Shown here: positions 41,230 through 55,387 of the stretch, piece after piece
Layout of the letters: every line of letters starts with the position of its first letter
Position numbering within the stretch: position 1 is the first letter of the stretch
Program-made: the position numbers and the translations under genes
Notes under the pieces: generated by a model
What the model was told of the DNA's origin: nothing
Databases searched by the model: none
What the model saw: only the letters and a program-made list of their open reading frames with translations
Source: Symsagittifera roscoffensis
Taxonomy: Eukaryota > Xenacoelomorpha > Acoela > Convolutidae
Direction: 5' to 3'
Assembly (NCBI RefSeq): GCF_963678635.1
Contig: NC_087063.1
Coordinates: 68,304,727-68,364,726 of the forward strand
DNA length: 60,000 bases

Positions 41230-41926
41230 TTAAACTTGAAACAATTTTTTTTGAATAGGCGATTTTGTATCCGTAAAGGATTTGATCAATTTCAGAGCCG
41301 CCATCTTTTCGAGAGAATTCTCCGCGGCACTATTCAGGCTCCTCACTGTAAGCTGCAGAACTGAATAGGGACGCAACCATGCTTGGTAAATCTCCCCCAA
41401 CATTAATTCCAACTCTATTTTTCTTGTGAAGTCATCTTCACTATTCGGCATTTTAAAGAATTTTTCTTGAAACTAAAACAAAAAGATATACACTTTCTAT
41501 GTTGTCATTCCACTTAAGTAAATTTTTTTTCTATTTCCATTTTTAAATGTGGTGTATAGTAGAAAAAACTTACATCCTGCACAAAGAGTAAGGACAAAAA
41601 ATCCATTGTCTCCTTTGAGACCATATCGTCTCGAATCCATGGACTCCAGACTTTCTTGGCAAGAGATTTGCTCTGCATTGAGCATAACTTAAACACCTCT
41701 CCGGCATTCAGTACTGGATGCCTCCAGATGAAGCTCCATAAACAGCATTATCTCCATTGGCGTCAAATTCACTCCCTTCTCAACCAGCCCATCATATATC
41801 CCTACCCTCCTTTCAACTGCCTTGTCCCCAGCAAGGCGTCGTATTTGAAGTCCAAATCGTCAAGTAAATCTAAAAAAATTTCTCCGGAAAGTCCACTAAA
41901 TTATCTTCCGGCTCGACAAAATTCAT
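41230..41926 (-). pseudogene. Minus-strand spliced gene-like segment, L1 copy
   Basis: Exon end at about 41574 (gtaagt donor), next exon from 41472, ATG at 41926. It ends FQV-stop because the base that differs in L0 gives TAA here. All three upstream indels are shared with L0. Confidence 0.45.
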
Positions 41927-42455
41927 TTCTAATGACAGAAAACTTTTTGTTAAAAAATAGCTGATAAATAAATTTTAACCGAAAGAGCAATAAAATGATT
42001 TTGCTTTTAGTCTTTTTTTATGAAGAGATGTTTTTCTTTTTTGTCCTCCTCCAATCGGGAAGAGGAAAGAGGAATGCAGTTGTTAAAAATTAACAACAGA
42101 ATAAACGAGATAAATTGTTTCGCTGCTACATCTTAACAAATCAAAAAATGAGTGGAAAAACTACGACATTAAAACACGAGTGGAAAAACCACAACATCAA
42201 AAAACGAACACCGAACGAAATACGACATAAAACGAGTCAACTCCGATAAACGCCGGTAAACAACGGCCAATCAGAGCTTAGATTTGCAAAAAAGCAAAAA
42301 CAGCCTTCAAAATCTAACTGAAATACAGTTACTTTCACTCCAACTCAATTTCACATTTGGAATTCTAAACGTCCTCTCTCCATTTAATAAAATCTCCTGA
42401 ATTCTCAACTAAAAAAAATCTAACTCAGATTCGTCATCGAAAAAATAACCACAAA

Positions 42456-42665
42456 ATGACAAATCCCAACAGTGAACTACAGGAAAGTGAAATGATGGAT
42501 GAAGATCCCGTTCTAACAGCTCTCGAGGCTTTGCTTAAATTGAGTACTATAAAAAATTCGTTTGCTATCATTCACCACCAAAAAACAAATTTGCAACAAA
42601 TTTATTTGGTTGGTCTTTTAATTCTAATAATCTTTTCAAATCAGATCTCAGCATTTGCCCGGTAA
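42456..42665 (+). CDS. Small ORF ending L1 (ELQESE form)
   Basis: Same 69 residues as at 35145; the leader has a private change (ccatttaataaa for ccaactaataaa). Confidence 0.4.
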   Translation: MTNPNSELQESEMMDEDPVLTALEALLKLSTIKNSFAIIHHQKTNLQQIYLVGLLILIIFSNQISAFAR

Positions 42666-44826
42666 ATTAATGAGATATGCTTTCGAACCCCTCATTAAAG
42701 AAAAAAAAAGCAGTTTCTTACATAGACGACACTCTGTTACAGAGTCAAAACAAAAATGAAATGTTTGACACAATTGGAGAATATCATTTTCTGTTACGGA
42801 AAGCTAACTTAAAAGCTGCCCTTGACAAAATTTTTTTCTTCTTAAGAAAAGTTAATTTTTCTAGGCCATGTTGTCTCTAAAGATGGTCTTTCTCAAATCG
42901 CTTCACGAATTGTTGATATAAAAAAAGTGAAATCCCCCGAATCAAAAGCAGAAATTCAAGGTCTATTAGTGTGTCATGGGATTCTACAGCACATATATCA
43001 TCAACTTTCTTGTAGATGCAAAATGTCTACATGAACTGGCAAACAGTAACGATAAGTTTCAATGGCTACCTTGCCACCAAGAGGTTTTTCAAAAAACTGA
43101 AAGACAAGTTCTGTCATGATGTTTCAAATGCTATACCTAATATAAACTACCCATTCCATATTCACGCCGACTCCTCAAATGTAGGAACCGGGTGCATACT
43201 CATCCAAGGATTTCCTCAAGGGAAAAGAATTGTTTCTGCCAAGTCTAGAGTCTTTGATAAAGCCGAGTAGAAAAAGTCTACTCAACATCGTGAACCATGC
43301 GGAATAATATCTGCTTTGCAAACCTATGAATTCTACATCATAGGTTCACCCTTTCCTCTATACCTATATTGTGATCACAGAATTTTTTTCTTCTTATGGT
43401 CCAGAAAGGGACAACTTTCTCATAGATTCTTCAAACATCAAGTCGTATTGACAAAATTCAACAAATTGAAAATAATCTATACCCCAGGTTCAAACCTAGC
43501 CTTTCCTGACCTATTGAGCCGAAATGTGCCCATCGCTGATATTAAAAAATACCAACTCGAACACAAAACCATTCCGAATGATATAAAGTTCATAGTAGAC
43601 AATGGAGAACAAATTTGTTATTCAGTTCTCCACAAAGATAAGAACAAAATATTTCAAAACGATTGCTATCCAGTCATTGCTCAAGTGCAAGGCAGAAAAA
43701 AGAAAATAATCAATTTAAGTGACAAAGGAGAGACTTCATCATTGAAGATGCTCCAGAATATTTTGAGGATTCTTGTAGTGCGATTCAAAATATAACAGAT
43801 TTCTTCCGACTTGGTAAACAAATCAACCAAATCAAACGACTATCTATACCAGTTATAAACGATGAAAACATTTATGAAGAAATTCCAGATGAAGTATCTG
43901 CACTTGATGATCCCTTGGAAAATTCAGAATGGCTTGATTTATTTGAAAGCAAGGTTGAGAAAAACCTTCTCAACGATCTGGTTAAAGCAAAAACTGAATT
44001 TGCAACCAAAACAAGATCTTTGAAATTAATTGAACCTCTAGATCTCCAATCTGAAGAGAATAAATCTGATTCTCTTCAACTGATAGCTAAAATGACCGAC
44101 TTTGCTAAAGAAGCAAATTTAGATGTGGAAACAATTATGCAAGAGCAGTGTAACGATACTGTAATGATAGACATCAAAAATTGCTTAAAGCAAAACGAAA
44201 AGCCAGAAAAAAAACAAAAAAAAACTTTATCGCAAAGAAAAAGGATCAAAAGCTTATATCAGGCAATTTAAATTATTATTCATTGAAGACCAACGTGATC
44301 GGGAATAACACTGAGACCAAGAAATACATACTCGCCTTGGACTAACGGAAAAATCGAAGTACAGAATAAACTTTTAACCTAGTGCTTTCGACATTTCTTG
44401 AGTACCTCAGGCTCAAACTGGTCTGAAGTAACAAATTAATTTGCGTTGGCTCATAACACAGCTATTAATTCAAGTACAGGCTACACTCCATATGAGGTTG
44501 TCTTTGGCATAAAACCTCAGGTTCCCCTTAGCCTTAAATTAGGCCTCTACCATGACCAAAACAAAAGATGTACGTCTGATTTTTGCGTTGGTCTCGAAAA
44601 TCATGCTCATACCGAGCATAAGTCAAACAATGAGACCATAGATAGATTTCTAAAAAATCAAATTTCAGCCAAAATTATGAAAAGTAAAAATGATTTTTAA
44701 TTGATTTATAGTAACACCTATACTCATTGCCGCCGCATCACTGATAAGGCCTACATATTCCAAAATCAATTTAAATTAGAACGGCCTAAAAAAAAGGCAC
44801 AAAAGTGTTTCTAGAAAACGAATCCA
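42660..44826 (+). pseudogene. Unit S2: E2 RT-RNase H, integrase deleted
   Basis: As S1 but with YIDDTLLQ, FFKHQ instead of FFKYQ, and HKDKN instead of HKHKN, states shared with S3 and S4. S1 is therefore the outlier. Integrase keeps the glutamate remnant (NGKIEVQ). Confidence 0.7.
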
Positions 44827-44982
44827 AACAGCCTTTAAAATCTAACTGAAATACAGTTACTTTCACTCCAACTCAATTTCACATTTGGAATTCTAAACGT
44901 CCCCTCTCCAACTAATCAAATCTCCTGAATTCTCAACTAAAAAAATCTAACTCAGATTCGTCATCAAAAAAACAACCACAAA

Positions 44983-45192
44983 ATGACAAATCCCAACAGT
45001 GAACTAGAGGAAAGTGAAATGATGGATGAAGATCCCGTTCTAACAGCTCTCGAGGCTTTGCTTAAATTGAGTACTATAAAAAATTCGTTTGCTATCATTC
45101 ACCACCAAAAAACAAATTTGCAACAAATTTATTTGGTTGGTCTTTTAATTCTAATAATCTTTTCAAATCAGATCTCAGCATTTGCCCGGTAA
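44983..45192 (+). CDS. Small ORF ending S2 (ELEESE form)
   Basis: Identical in protein to the copy at 37672. Confidence 0.4.
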   Translation: MTNPNSELEESEMMDEDPVLTALEALLKLSTIKNSFAIIHHQKTNLQQIYLVGLLILIIFSNQISAFAR

Positions 45193-48122
45193 ATTAATGA
45201 GATATGCTTTCGAACCCCTCATTAAAGAAAAAAAAAGCAGTTTCTTACATAGACGACACTCTGTTACAGAGTCAAAACAAAAATGAAATGTTTGACACAA
45301 TTGGAGAATATCATTTTCTGTTACGGAAAGCTAACTTAAAAGCTGCCCTTGACAAAACTTTTTTCTTCTTAAGAAAAGTTAATTTTCTAGGCCATGTTGT
45401 CTCTAAAGATGGTCTTTCTCAAATCGCTTCACGAATTGTTGATATAAAAAAAGTGAAATCCCCCGAATCAAAAGCAGAAATTCAAGGTCTATTAGTGTGT
45501 CGTGAACCATGTGGAATAATATCTGCTTTGCAAACCTATGAATTCTACATCATAGGGTCACCCTTTCCTCTATACCTATATTGTGATCACAGACCTTTTT
45601 TCTTCTTATGGTCCAGAAAAGGACAACTTTCTCATAGATTCTTCAAATATTAAGTCGTATTGACAAAATTCAACAATTTGAAAATAATCTATATCCCAGG
45701 TTCGATCCTAGCCTTTCCTGACCTATTGAGCCGAAATGTGCCCATCGCTGATGTTAAAAAATATCAACTCGAACACAAAACCATACCGAATGATACAAAG
45801 TTCATACTAGACAATGGAGAACAAGTTTGTTATTCAGTGCTCCACAAAAATGTTAACAACATATTTCAAAACGATTGCTATTCAGTCATTGCTCAAGTGC
45901 AAGGCGGAAAAAAGAAATTAATCAATATAAGTGACAGAAGAGACTTCAGCATTGAAGATGCTCCAGAATATTTTGAGGATTCTTGTAGTGCGATTCAAAA
46001 TATAACAGATTTCTTTCGACTTGGTAAACAAATCAACCAAATCAAACGATCATCTTTACCAGATATAAACGATGAAAACATTTATGAAGAAATTCCAGAT
46101 GAAGTATCTGCACTTGATGATCCTTTGGAAAATTCAGAATGGCCTGACTTATATGAAGGCAATGTTGAGAACAAACTTCTCAACAATCTGATTAAAGCAA
46201 AAACTGAATTTGCAACCAAAACAAAATCTTTGAAATTAATTGAACCTCTAAGTCTCCAATCTGAAGAGAAAAAATCTGATTCTCTTGAACTGACAGTTAA
46301 AATGACCGACTTTGCTAAAGAAGCAATTTAGATGTTGAAACAATTATGCAAGAGCAGTGTAACGATACTGTATTGATAGACATCAAAAATTGCATAAAGC
46401 AAACGAAAAGCCAGAAAGAAACAAAAAAAAATCTTTATCGCAAAGAAAAAGGATTAAAAGCTTATATCAGGCAATTTGATCTATTATTCATTGAAGACCA
46501 ACGTGACCTTCGATGTATTAATGAATATAATGATGACTATACTGAGAGTCCAAAAATATGCTTACCCATCTCCCTAGTGCTAAACTGCTTTGAGTTAGCT
46601 CATAAGCATCCTCTTAGCGGTCATCACGGTGAAACAAAAACTTTGGAAATATTCAAAAGATACTTCTATTGGCCAGGACTCTATAAATGGTTCAACATGA
46701 TTCTTCATGATTGTTTAGAATGCCAGAAAAATGAGCCTAAACAAAAAAACCTGAATGAAGCTCCCTTACAACAATGGGAATAAATAGAAACAATTCCCAT
46801 GAAAACGATCCACATTGATCATTACGGTCCACTCAGACCATCAAGTCACGGCAAAAAATTTTGCTTAGTTGTGATAGATGCCTTCTCTAGATATCTGCAA
46901 GTATATCCATGCACCCATGCAGACTCTAAAGAAACCATTAAGCTCTTAGAGAAATACATCACAACCTTTGGTATTCCACAACAAATTATTCATGATAATG
47001 GAAGTGCATTCATGAGTAACATTTTTGCTCATTGGTCCTCTGAATTGGGAATAACCTTGAGACCAAGAAATACATACTCGCCTTGGACAAACGGAAAAAT
47101 CGATGTCCAGAACAAACTTTTAACCTAGTACTTTCGACATTTCTTGAGTACCTCAGGCTCAAACTGGTCTGAATTAACAAATAAATTTGCGTTGGCTCAT
47201 AACACCGCTATTATTTCAAGTACAGGCTACACTCTGTATGAGGTTGTCTTTGGCATAAAACCTCAGGTTCTCCTTAGCCTTAAATTGGGCCTCTACCGTG
47301 ACCAGAACAAAAGATTTACGTCTGATTTTTGCGCTGGTCTCGAAAATCATGCTCATACCGAGCATAAGTCAAACAATGAGACCATAGATAGATTTCTAAA
47401 ACATCAAATTTCAGCCGAAACTTTGAAAAGGGAAAATGATTTTCAATTGATTTATAGTAACACCTATACTCATTGCCGCCGCATCACTAATAAGGCCCAC
47501 ATGTTCCGAAATCAATTTAAATTAGAACAGCCTATAAAAGAAGGCACAAAAGTGTTACTAGAAAATAAATCCAAACCACTATTAAAATCTCAAAAGCTTC
47601 TGAATTTACGATCTGGACTTTATACCGTAATTGAAAAAATCACGGAAGTTACGTACGGAATTCAAAATGACTTCAAAAACGAAAAAAAGATTGTCCACCG
47701 CAATCATATTGTTGAATACTTCCCCAAAGAACAACAAATGCCCAAACTATTGCAAGAGTACTCTAGTGAGTTACTTTCAAGTGATTTTTATGATCATATA
47801 ACAAACCAACAAATCAACTCTTTCAACCCTAAACAGGCTCAAAATCTATTACCAGTTTTGGCCAGTAGTTAACATTGGTTATCAGCAAATGACCTATCAG
47901 AACCCTACAAATGAGGATCAAAATAAAACCATCATACATGAACAATCATTGGATTCAGGCAGAGAAACCATGCATATAAGAACCTTGTTCGATGCGACAG
48001 CAATTGACCAAAATCTTCGACCTATTCGAAGTTTGTTTCCCTATCCTATTGATAAAACCCCTATCCTTCTGTTAGTTAATCTAGTAGTTATGGCCACCGC
48101 CGCCTACCTGGCCGCAGTATAA
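45187..48122 (+). pseudogene. Unit L2: E2 RT, deleted RNase H, integrase
   Basis: Same lesions as L1, but the 45671-45710 patch has the L0-type sequence. Integrase blocks are at 46346-46783, 46799-47128 and 47144-47872, with the tail in another frame at 47889-48122. Confidence 0.75.
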
Positions 48123-48542
48123 GTCCTAACACTAGCCATTCGAATGATTTTTGCCGCCCCCACCCCAGTATAACAACACAATATAATATTCCCCCTCGTC
48201 CTGCTGATTTTTCTCGTTTTTTTTTGAATCATCAGATAGCTTTGCTGATGGAAAAAATATCCCTCATAGCTCTCAGGAAAGTTTTTTGAGAACACTCGAT
48301 GCGCACCTGGATCACTTTCCGAATCTAAAAGACCTAAGCGGACAAATCGTCCTTCAAACTTTTATGGATCTACAATTCCATCTAGTTTAATTGGTAATTT
48401 TAAAAAGAAATAATAAATACTTAGTATTTATTTGGCCAACCATATTTTTTGTAAATTCTTTTTTAATGGCCTTTCCCTTTTTATTATTGTTTTTTTTTTG
48501 TAATTAAACACCAAAAAACTCCAAAAATAAAATATATTTACA

Positions 48543-49239
48543 TTAAACTTGAAACAATTTTTTTTGAATAGGCGATTTTGTATCCGTAAAGGATTTGATC
48601 AATTTCAGAGCCGCCATCTTTTCGAGAGAATTCTCCGCGGCACTATTCAGGCTCCTCACTGTAAGCTGCAGAACTGAATAGGGACGCAACCATGCTTGGT
48701 AAATCTCCCCCAACATTAATTCCAACTCTATTTTTCTTGTGAAGTCATCTTCACTATTCGGCATTTTAAAGAATTTTTCTTGAAACTAAAACAAAAAGAT
48801 ATACACTTTCTATGTTGTCATTCCACTTAAGTAAATTTTTTTTCTATTTCCATTTTTAAATGTGGTGTATAGTAGAAAAAACTTACATCCTGCACAAAGA
48901 GTAAGGACAAAAAATCCATTGTCTCCTTTGAGACCATATCGTCTCGAATCCATGGACTCCAGACTTTCTTGGCAAGAGATTTGCTCTGCATTGAGCATAA
49001 CTTAAACACCTCTCCGGCATTCAGTACTGGATGCCTCCAGATGAAGCTCCATAAACAGCATTATCTCCATTGGCGTCAAATTCACTCCCTTCTCAACCAG
49101 CCCATCATATATCCCTACCCTCCTTTCAACTGCCTTGTCCCCAGCAAGGCGTCGTATTTGAAGTCCAAATCGTCAAGTAAATCTAAAAAAATTTCTCCGG
49201 AAAGTCCACTAAATTATCTTCCGGCTCGACAAAATTCAT
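48543..49239 (-). pseudogene. Minus-strand spliced gene-like segment, L2 copy
   Basis: Donor at about 48887, downstream exon from 48785, ATG at 49239; the same exon-intron structure and indels as L1. Confidence 0.45.
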
Positions 49240-49768
49240 TTCTAATGACAGAAAACTTTTTGTTAAAAAATAGCTGATAAATAAATTTTAACCGAAAGAG
49301 CAATAAAATGATTTTGCTTTTAGTCTTTTTTTATGAAGAGATGTTTTTCTTTTTTGTCCTCCTCCAATCGGGAAGAGGAAAGAGGAATGCAGTTGTTAAA
49401 AATTAACAACAGAATAAACGAGATAAATTGTTTCGCTGCTACATCTTAACAAATCAAAAAATGAGTGGAAAAACTACGACATTAAAACACGAGTGGAAAA
49501 ACCACAACATCAAAAAACGAACACCGAACGAAATACGACATAAAACGAGTCAACTCCGATAAACGCCGGTAAACAACGGCCAATCAGAGCTTAGATTTGC
49601 AAAAAAGCAAAAACAGCCTTCAAAATCTAACTGAAATACAGTTACTTTCACTCCAACTCAATTTCACATTTGGAATTCTAAACGTCCTCTCTCCAACTAA
49701 TAAAATCTCCTGAATTCTCAACTAAAAAAAATCTAACTCAGATTCGTCATCGAAAAAATAACCACAAA

Positions 49769-49978
49769 ATGACAAATCCCAACAGTGAACTACAGGAAAG
49801 TGAAATGATGGATGAAGATCCCGTTCTAACAGCTCTCGAGGCTTTGCTTAAATTGAGTACTATAAAAAATTCGTTTGCTATCATTCACCACCAAAAAACA
49901 AATTTGCAACAAATTTATTTGGTTGGTCTTTTAATTCTAATAATCTTTTCAAATCAGATCTCAGCATTTGCCCGGTAA
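49769..49978 (+). CDS. Small ORF ending L2 (ELQESE form)
   Basis: Same protein as at 35145. Confidence 0.4.
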   Translation: MTNPNSELQESEMMDEDPVLTALEALLKLSTIKNSFAIIHHQKTNLQQIYLVGLLILIIFSNQISAFAR

Positions 49979-52138
49979 ATTAATGAGATATGCTTTCGAA
50001 CCCCTCATTAAAGAAAAAAAAAGCAGTTTCTTACATAGACGACACTCTGTTACAGAGTCAAAACAAAAATGAAATGTTTGACACAATTGGAGAATATCAT
50101 TTTCTGTTACGGAAAGCTAACTTAAAAGCTGCCCTTGACAAAATTTTTTTCTTCTTAAGAAAAGTTAATTTTTCTAGGCCATGTTGTCTCTAAAGATGGT
50201 CTTTCTCAAATCGCTTCACGAATTGTTGATATAAAAAAAGTGAAATCCCCCGAATCAAAAGCAGAAATTCAAGGTCTATTAGTGTGTCATGGGATTCTAC
50301 AGCACATATATCATCAACTTTCTTGTAGATGCAAAATGTCTACATGAACTGGCAAACAGTAACGATAAGTTTCAATGGCTACCTTGCCACCAAGAGGTTT
50401 TTCAAAAAACTGAAAGACAAGTTCTGTCATGATGTTTCAAATGCTATACCTAATATAAACTACCCATTCCATATTCACGCCGACTCCTCAAATGTAGGAA
50501 CCGGGTGCATACTCATCCAAGGATTTCCTCAAGGGAAAAGAATTGTTTCTGCCAAGTCTAGAGTCTTTGATAAAGCCGAGTAGAAAAAGTCTACTCAACA
50601 TCGTGAACCATGCGGAATAATATCTGCTTTGCAAACCTATGAATTCTACATCATAGGTTCACCCTTTCCTCTATACCTATATTGTGATCACAGAATTTTT
50701 TTCTTCTTATGGTCCAGAAAGGGACAACTTTCTCATAGATTCTTCAAACATCAAGTCGTATTGACAAAATTCAACAAATTGAAAATAATCTATACCCCAG
50801 GTTCAAACCTAGCCTTTCCTGACCTATTGAGCCGAAATGTGCCCATCGCTGATATTAAAAAATACCAACTCGAACACAAAACCATTCCGAATGATATAAA
50901 GTTCATAGTAGACAATGGAGAACAAATTTGTTATTCAGTTCTCCACAAAGATAAGAACAAAATATTTCAAAACGATTGCTATCCAGTCATTGCTCAAGTG
51001 CAAGGCAGAAAAAAGAAAATAATCAATTTAAGTGACAAAGGAGAGACTTCATCATTGAAGATGCTCCAGAATATTTTGAGGATTCTTGTAGTGCGATTCA
51101 AAATATAACAGATTTCTTCCGACTTGGTAAACAAATCAACCAAATCAAACGACTATCTATACCAGTTATAAACGATGAAAACATTTATGAAGAAATTCCA
51201 GATGAAGTATCTGCACTTGATGATCCCTTGGAAAATTCAGAATGGCTTGATTTATTTGAAAGCAAGGTTGAGAAAAACCTTCTCAACGATCTGGTTAAAG
51301 CAAAAACTGAATTTGCAACCAAAACAAGATCTTTGAAATTAATTGAACCTCTAGATCTCCAATCTGAAGAGAATAAATCTGATTCTCTTCAACTGATAGC
51401 TAAAATGACCGACTTTGCTAAAGAAGCAAATTTAGATGTGGAAACAATTATGCAAGAGCAGTGTAACGATACTGTAATGATAGTCATCAAAAATTGCTTA
51501 AAGCAAAACGAAAAGCCAGAAAAAAACAAAAAAAAACTTTATCGCAAAGAAAAAGGATCAAAAGCTTATATCAGGCAATTTAAATTATTATTCATTGAAG
51601 ACCAACGTGATCGGGAATAACACTGAGACCAAGAAATACATACTCGCCTTGGAATAACGGAAAAATCGAAGTACAGAATAAACTTTTAACCTAGTGCTTT
51701 CGACATTTCTTGAGTACCTCAGGCTCAAACTGGTCTGAAGTAACAAATTAATTTGCGTTGGCTCATAACACAGCTATTAATTCAAGTACAGGCTACACTC
51801 CATATGAGGTTGTCTTTGGCATAAAACCTCAGGTTCCCCTTAGCCTTAAATTAGGCCTCTACCATGACCAAAACAAAAGATGTACGTCTGATTTTTGCGT
51901 TGGTCTCGAAAATCATGCTCATACCGAGCATAAGTCAAACAATGAGACCATAGATAGATTTCTAAAAAATCAAATTTCAGCCAAAATTATGAAAAGTAAA
52001 AATGATTTTTAATTGATTTATAGTAACACCTATACTCATTGCCGCCGCATCACTGATAAGGCCTACATATTCCAAAATCAATTTAAATTAGAACGGCCTA
52101 AAAAAAAGGCACAAAAGTGTTTCTAGAAAACGAATCCA
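49973..52138 (+). pseudogene. Unit S3: E2 RT-RNase H, integrase deleted
   Basis: As S2, with private changes: Asp to Val in the linker (near 51484), one A fewer in an A run so that the linker frame stays open to 51620, and ggaataacgg for ggactaacgg at about 51651. Confidence 0.7.
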
Positions 52139-52294
52139 AACAGCCTTTAAAATCTAACTGAAATACAGTTACTTTCACTCCAACTCAATTTCACATTTGG
52201 AATTCTAAACGTCCCCTCTCCAACTAATCAAATCTCCTGAATTCTCAACTAAAAAAATCTAACTCAGATTCGTCATCAAAAAAACAACCACAAA

Positions 52295-52504
52295 ATGACA
52301 AATCCCAACAGTGAACTAGAGGAAAGTGAAATGATGGATGAAGATCCCGTTCTAACAGCTCTCGAGGCTTTGCTTAAATTGAGTACTATAAAAAATTCGT
52401 TTGCTATCATTCACCACCAAAAAACAAATTTGCAACAAATTTATTTGGTTGGTCTTTTAATTCTAATAATCTTTTCAAATCAGATCTCAGCATTTGCCCG
52501 GTAA
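52295..52504 (+). CDS. Small ORF ending S3 (ELEESE form)
   Basis: Identical in protein to the copy at 37672. Confidence 0.4.
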   Translation: MTNPNSELEESEMMDEDPVLTALEALLKLSTIKNSFAIIHHQKTNLQQIYLVGLLILIIFSNQISAFAR

Positions 52505-53532
52505 ATTAATGAGATATGCTTTCGAACCCCTCATTAAAGAAAAAAAAAGCAGTTTCTTACATAGACGACACTCTGTTACAGAGTCAAAACAAAAATGAAA
52601 TGTTTGACACAATTGGAGAATATCATTTTCTGTTACGGAAAGCTAACTTAAAAGCTGCCCTTGACAAAACTTTTTTCTTCTTAAGAAAAGTTAATTTTCT
52701 AGGCCATGTTGTCTCTAAAGATGGTCTTTCTCAAATCGCTTCACGAATTGTTGATATAAAAAAAGTGAAATCCCCCGAATCAAAAGCAGAAATTCAAGGT
52801 CTATTAGTGTGTCGTGAACCATGTGGAATAATATCTGCTTTGCAAACCTATGAATTCTACATCATAGGGTCACCCTTTCCTCTATACCTATATTGTGATC
52901 ACAGGCCCACATGTTCCGAAATCAATTTAAATTAGAACAGCCTATAAAAGAAGGCACAAAAGTGTTACTAGAAAATAAATCCAAACCACTATTAAAATCT
53001 CAAAAGCTTCTGAATTTACGATCTGGACTTTATACCGTAATTGAAAAAATCACGGAAGTTACGTACGGAATTCAAAATGACTTCAAAAACGAAAAAAAGA
53101 TTGTCCACCGCAATCATATTGTTGAATACTTCCCCAAAGAACAACAAATGCCCAAACTATTGCAAGAGTACTCTAGTGAGTTACTTTCAAGTGATTTTTA
53201 TGATCATATAACAAACCAACAAATCAACTCTTTCAACCCTAAACAGGCTCAAAATCTATTACCAGTTTTGGCCAGTAGTTAACATTGGTTATCAGCAAAT
53301 GACCTATCAGAACCCTACAAATGAGGATCAAAATAAAACCATCATACATGAACAATCATTGGATTCAGGCAGAGAAACCATGCATATAAGAACCTTGTTC
53401 GATGCGACAGCAATTGACCAAAATCTTCGACCTATTCGAAGTTTGTTTCCCTATCCTATTGATAAAACCCCTATCCTTCTGTTAGTTAATCTAGTAGTTA
53501 TGGCCACCGCCGCCTACCTGGCCGCAGTATAA
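52499..53532 (+). pseudogene. Unit L3: E2 fragment with an extra 1.9-kb deletion
   Basis: RT and the RNase H remnant run to tgtgatcacag at about 52903 and then jump to gcccacatgttccg in the integrase C-terminal region. This removes the linker and the integrase HHCC and catalytic core. The remaining C-terminal part (52911-53282) and tail (53299-53532) match L1 and L2. Confidence 0.75.
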
Positions 53533-53951
53533 GTCCTAACACTAGCCATTCGAATGATTTTTGCCGCCCCCACCCCAGTATAACAACACAATATAATATT
53601 CCCCCTCGTCCTGCTGATTTTTCTCGTTTTTTTTTGAATCATCAGATAGCTTTGCTGATGGAAAAAATATCCCTCATAGCTCTCAGGAAAGTTTTTTGAG
53701 AACACTCGATGCGCACCTGGATCACTTTCCGAATCTAAAAGACCTAAGCGGACAAATCGTCCTTCAAACTTTTATGGATCTACAATTCCATCTAGTTTAA
53801 TTGGTAATTTTAAAAAGAAATAATAAATACTTAGTATTTATTTGGCCAACCATATTTTTTGTAAATTCTTTTTTAATGGCCTTTCCCTTTTTATTATTGT
53901 TTTTTTTTGTAATTAAACACCAAAAAACTCCAAAAATAAAATATATTTACA

Positions 53952-54648
53952 TTAAACTTGAAACAATTTTTTTTGAATAGGCGATTTTGTATCCGTAAAG
54001 GATTTGATCAATTTCAGAGCCGCCATCTTTTCGAGAGAATTCTCCGCGGCACTATTCAGGCTCCTCACTGTAAGCTGCAGAACTGAATAGGGACGCAACC
54101 ATGCTTGGTAAATCTCCCCCAACATTAATTCCAACTCTATTTTTCTTGTGAAGTCATCTTCACTATTCGGCATTTTAAAGAATTTTTCTTGAAACTAAAA
54201 CAAAAAGATATACACTTTCTATGTTGTCATTCCACTTAAGTAAATTTTTTTTCTATTTCCATTTTTAAATGTGGTGTATAGTAGAAAAAACTTACATCCT
54301 GCACAAAGAGTAAGGACAAAAAATCCATTGTCTCCTTTGAGACCATATCGTCTCGAATCCATGGACTCCAGACTTTCTTGGCAAGAGATTTGCTCTGCAT
54401 TGAGCATAACTTAAACACCTCTCCGGCATTCAGTACTGGATGCCTCCAGATGAAGCTCCATAAACAGCATTATCTCCATTGGCGTCAAATTCACTCCCTT
54501 CTCAACCAGCCCATCATATATCCCTACCCTCCTTTCAACTGCCTTGTCCCCAGCAAGGCGTCGTATTTGAAGTCCAAATCGTCAAGTAAATCTAAAAAAA
54601 TTTCTCCGGAAAGTCCACTAAATTATCTTCCGGCTCGACAAAATTCAT
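53952..54648 (-). pseudogene. Minus-strand spliced gene-like segment, L3 copy
   Basis: Donor at about 54296, downstream exon from 54194, ATG at 54648. It remains although the pol part of this unit was largely lost. Confidence 0.45.
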
Positions 54649-55177
54649 TTCTAATGACAGAAAACTTTTTGTTAAAAAATAGCTGATAAATAAATTTTAA
54701 CCGAAAGAGCAATAAAATGATTTTGCTTTTAGTCTTTTTTTATGAAGAGATGTTTTTCTTTTTTGTCCTCCTCCAATCGGGAAGAGGAAAGAGGAATGCA
54801 GTTGTTAAAAATTAACAACAGAATAAACGAGATAAATTGTTTCGCTGCTACATCTTAACAAATCAAAAAATGAGTGGAAAAACTACGACATTAAAACACG
54901 AGTGGAAAAACCACAACATCAAAAAACGAACACCGAACGAAATACGACATAAAACGAGTCAACTCCGATAAACGCCGGTAAACAACGGCCAATCAGAGCT
55001 TAGATTTGCAAAAAAGCAAAAACAGCCTTCAAAATCTAACTGAAATACAGTTACTTTCACTCCAACTCAATTTCACATTTGGAATTCTAAACGTCCTCTC
55101 TCCAACTAATAAAATCTCCTGAATTCTCAACTAAAAAAAATCTAACTCAGATTCGTCATCGAAAAAATAACCACAAA

Positions 55178-55387
55178 ATGACAAATCCCAACAGTGAACT
55201 ACAGGAAAGTGAAATGATGGATGAAGATCCCGTTCTAACAGCTCTCGAGGCTTTGCTTAAATTGAGTACTATAAAAAATTCGTTTGCTATCATTCACCAC
55301 CAAAAAACAAATTTGCAACAAATTTATTTGGTTGGTCTTTTAATTCTAATAATCTTTTCAAATCAGATCTCAGCATTTGCCCGGTAA
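55178..55387 (+). CDS. Small ORF ending L3 (ELQESE form)
   Basis: Same protein as at 35145. Confidence 0.4.
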   Translation: MTNPNSELQESEMMDEDPVLTALEALLKLSTIKNSFAIIHHQKTNLQQIYLVGLLILIIFSNQISAFAR

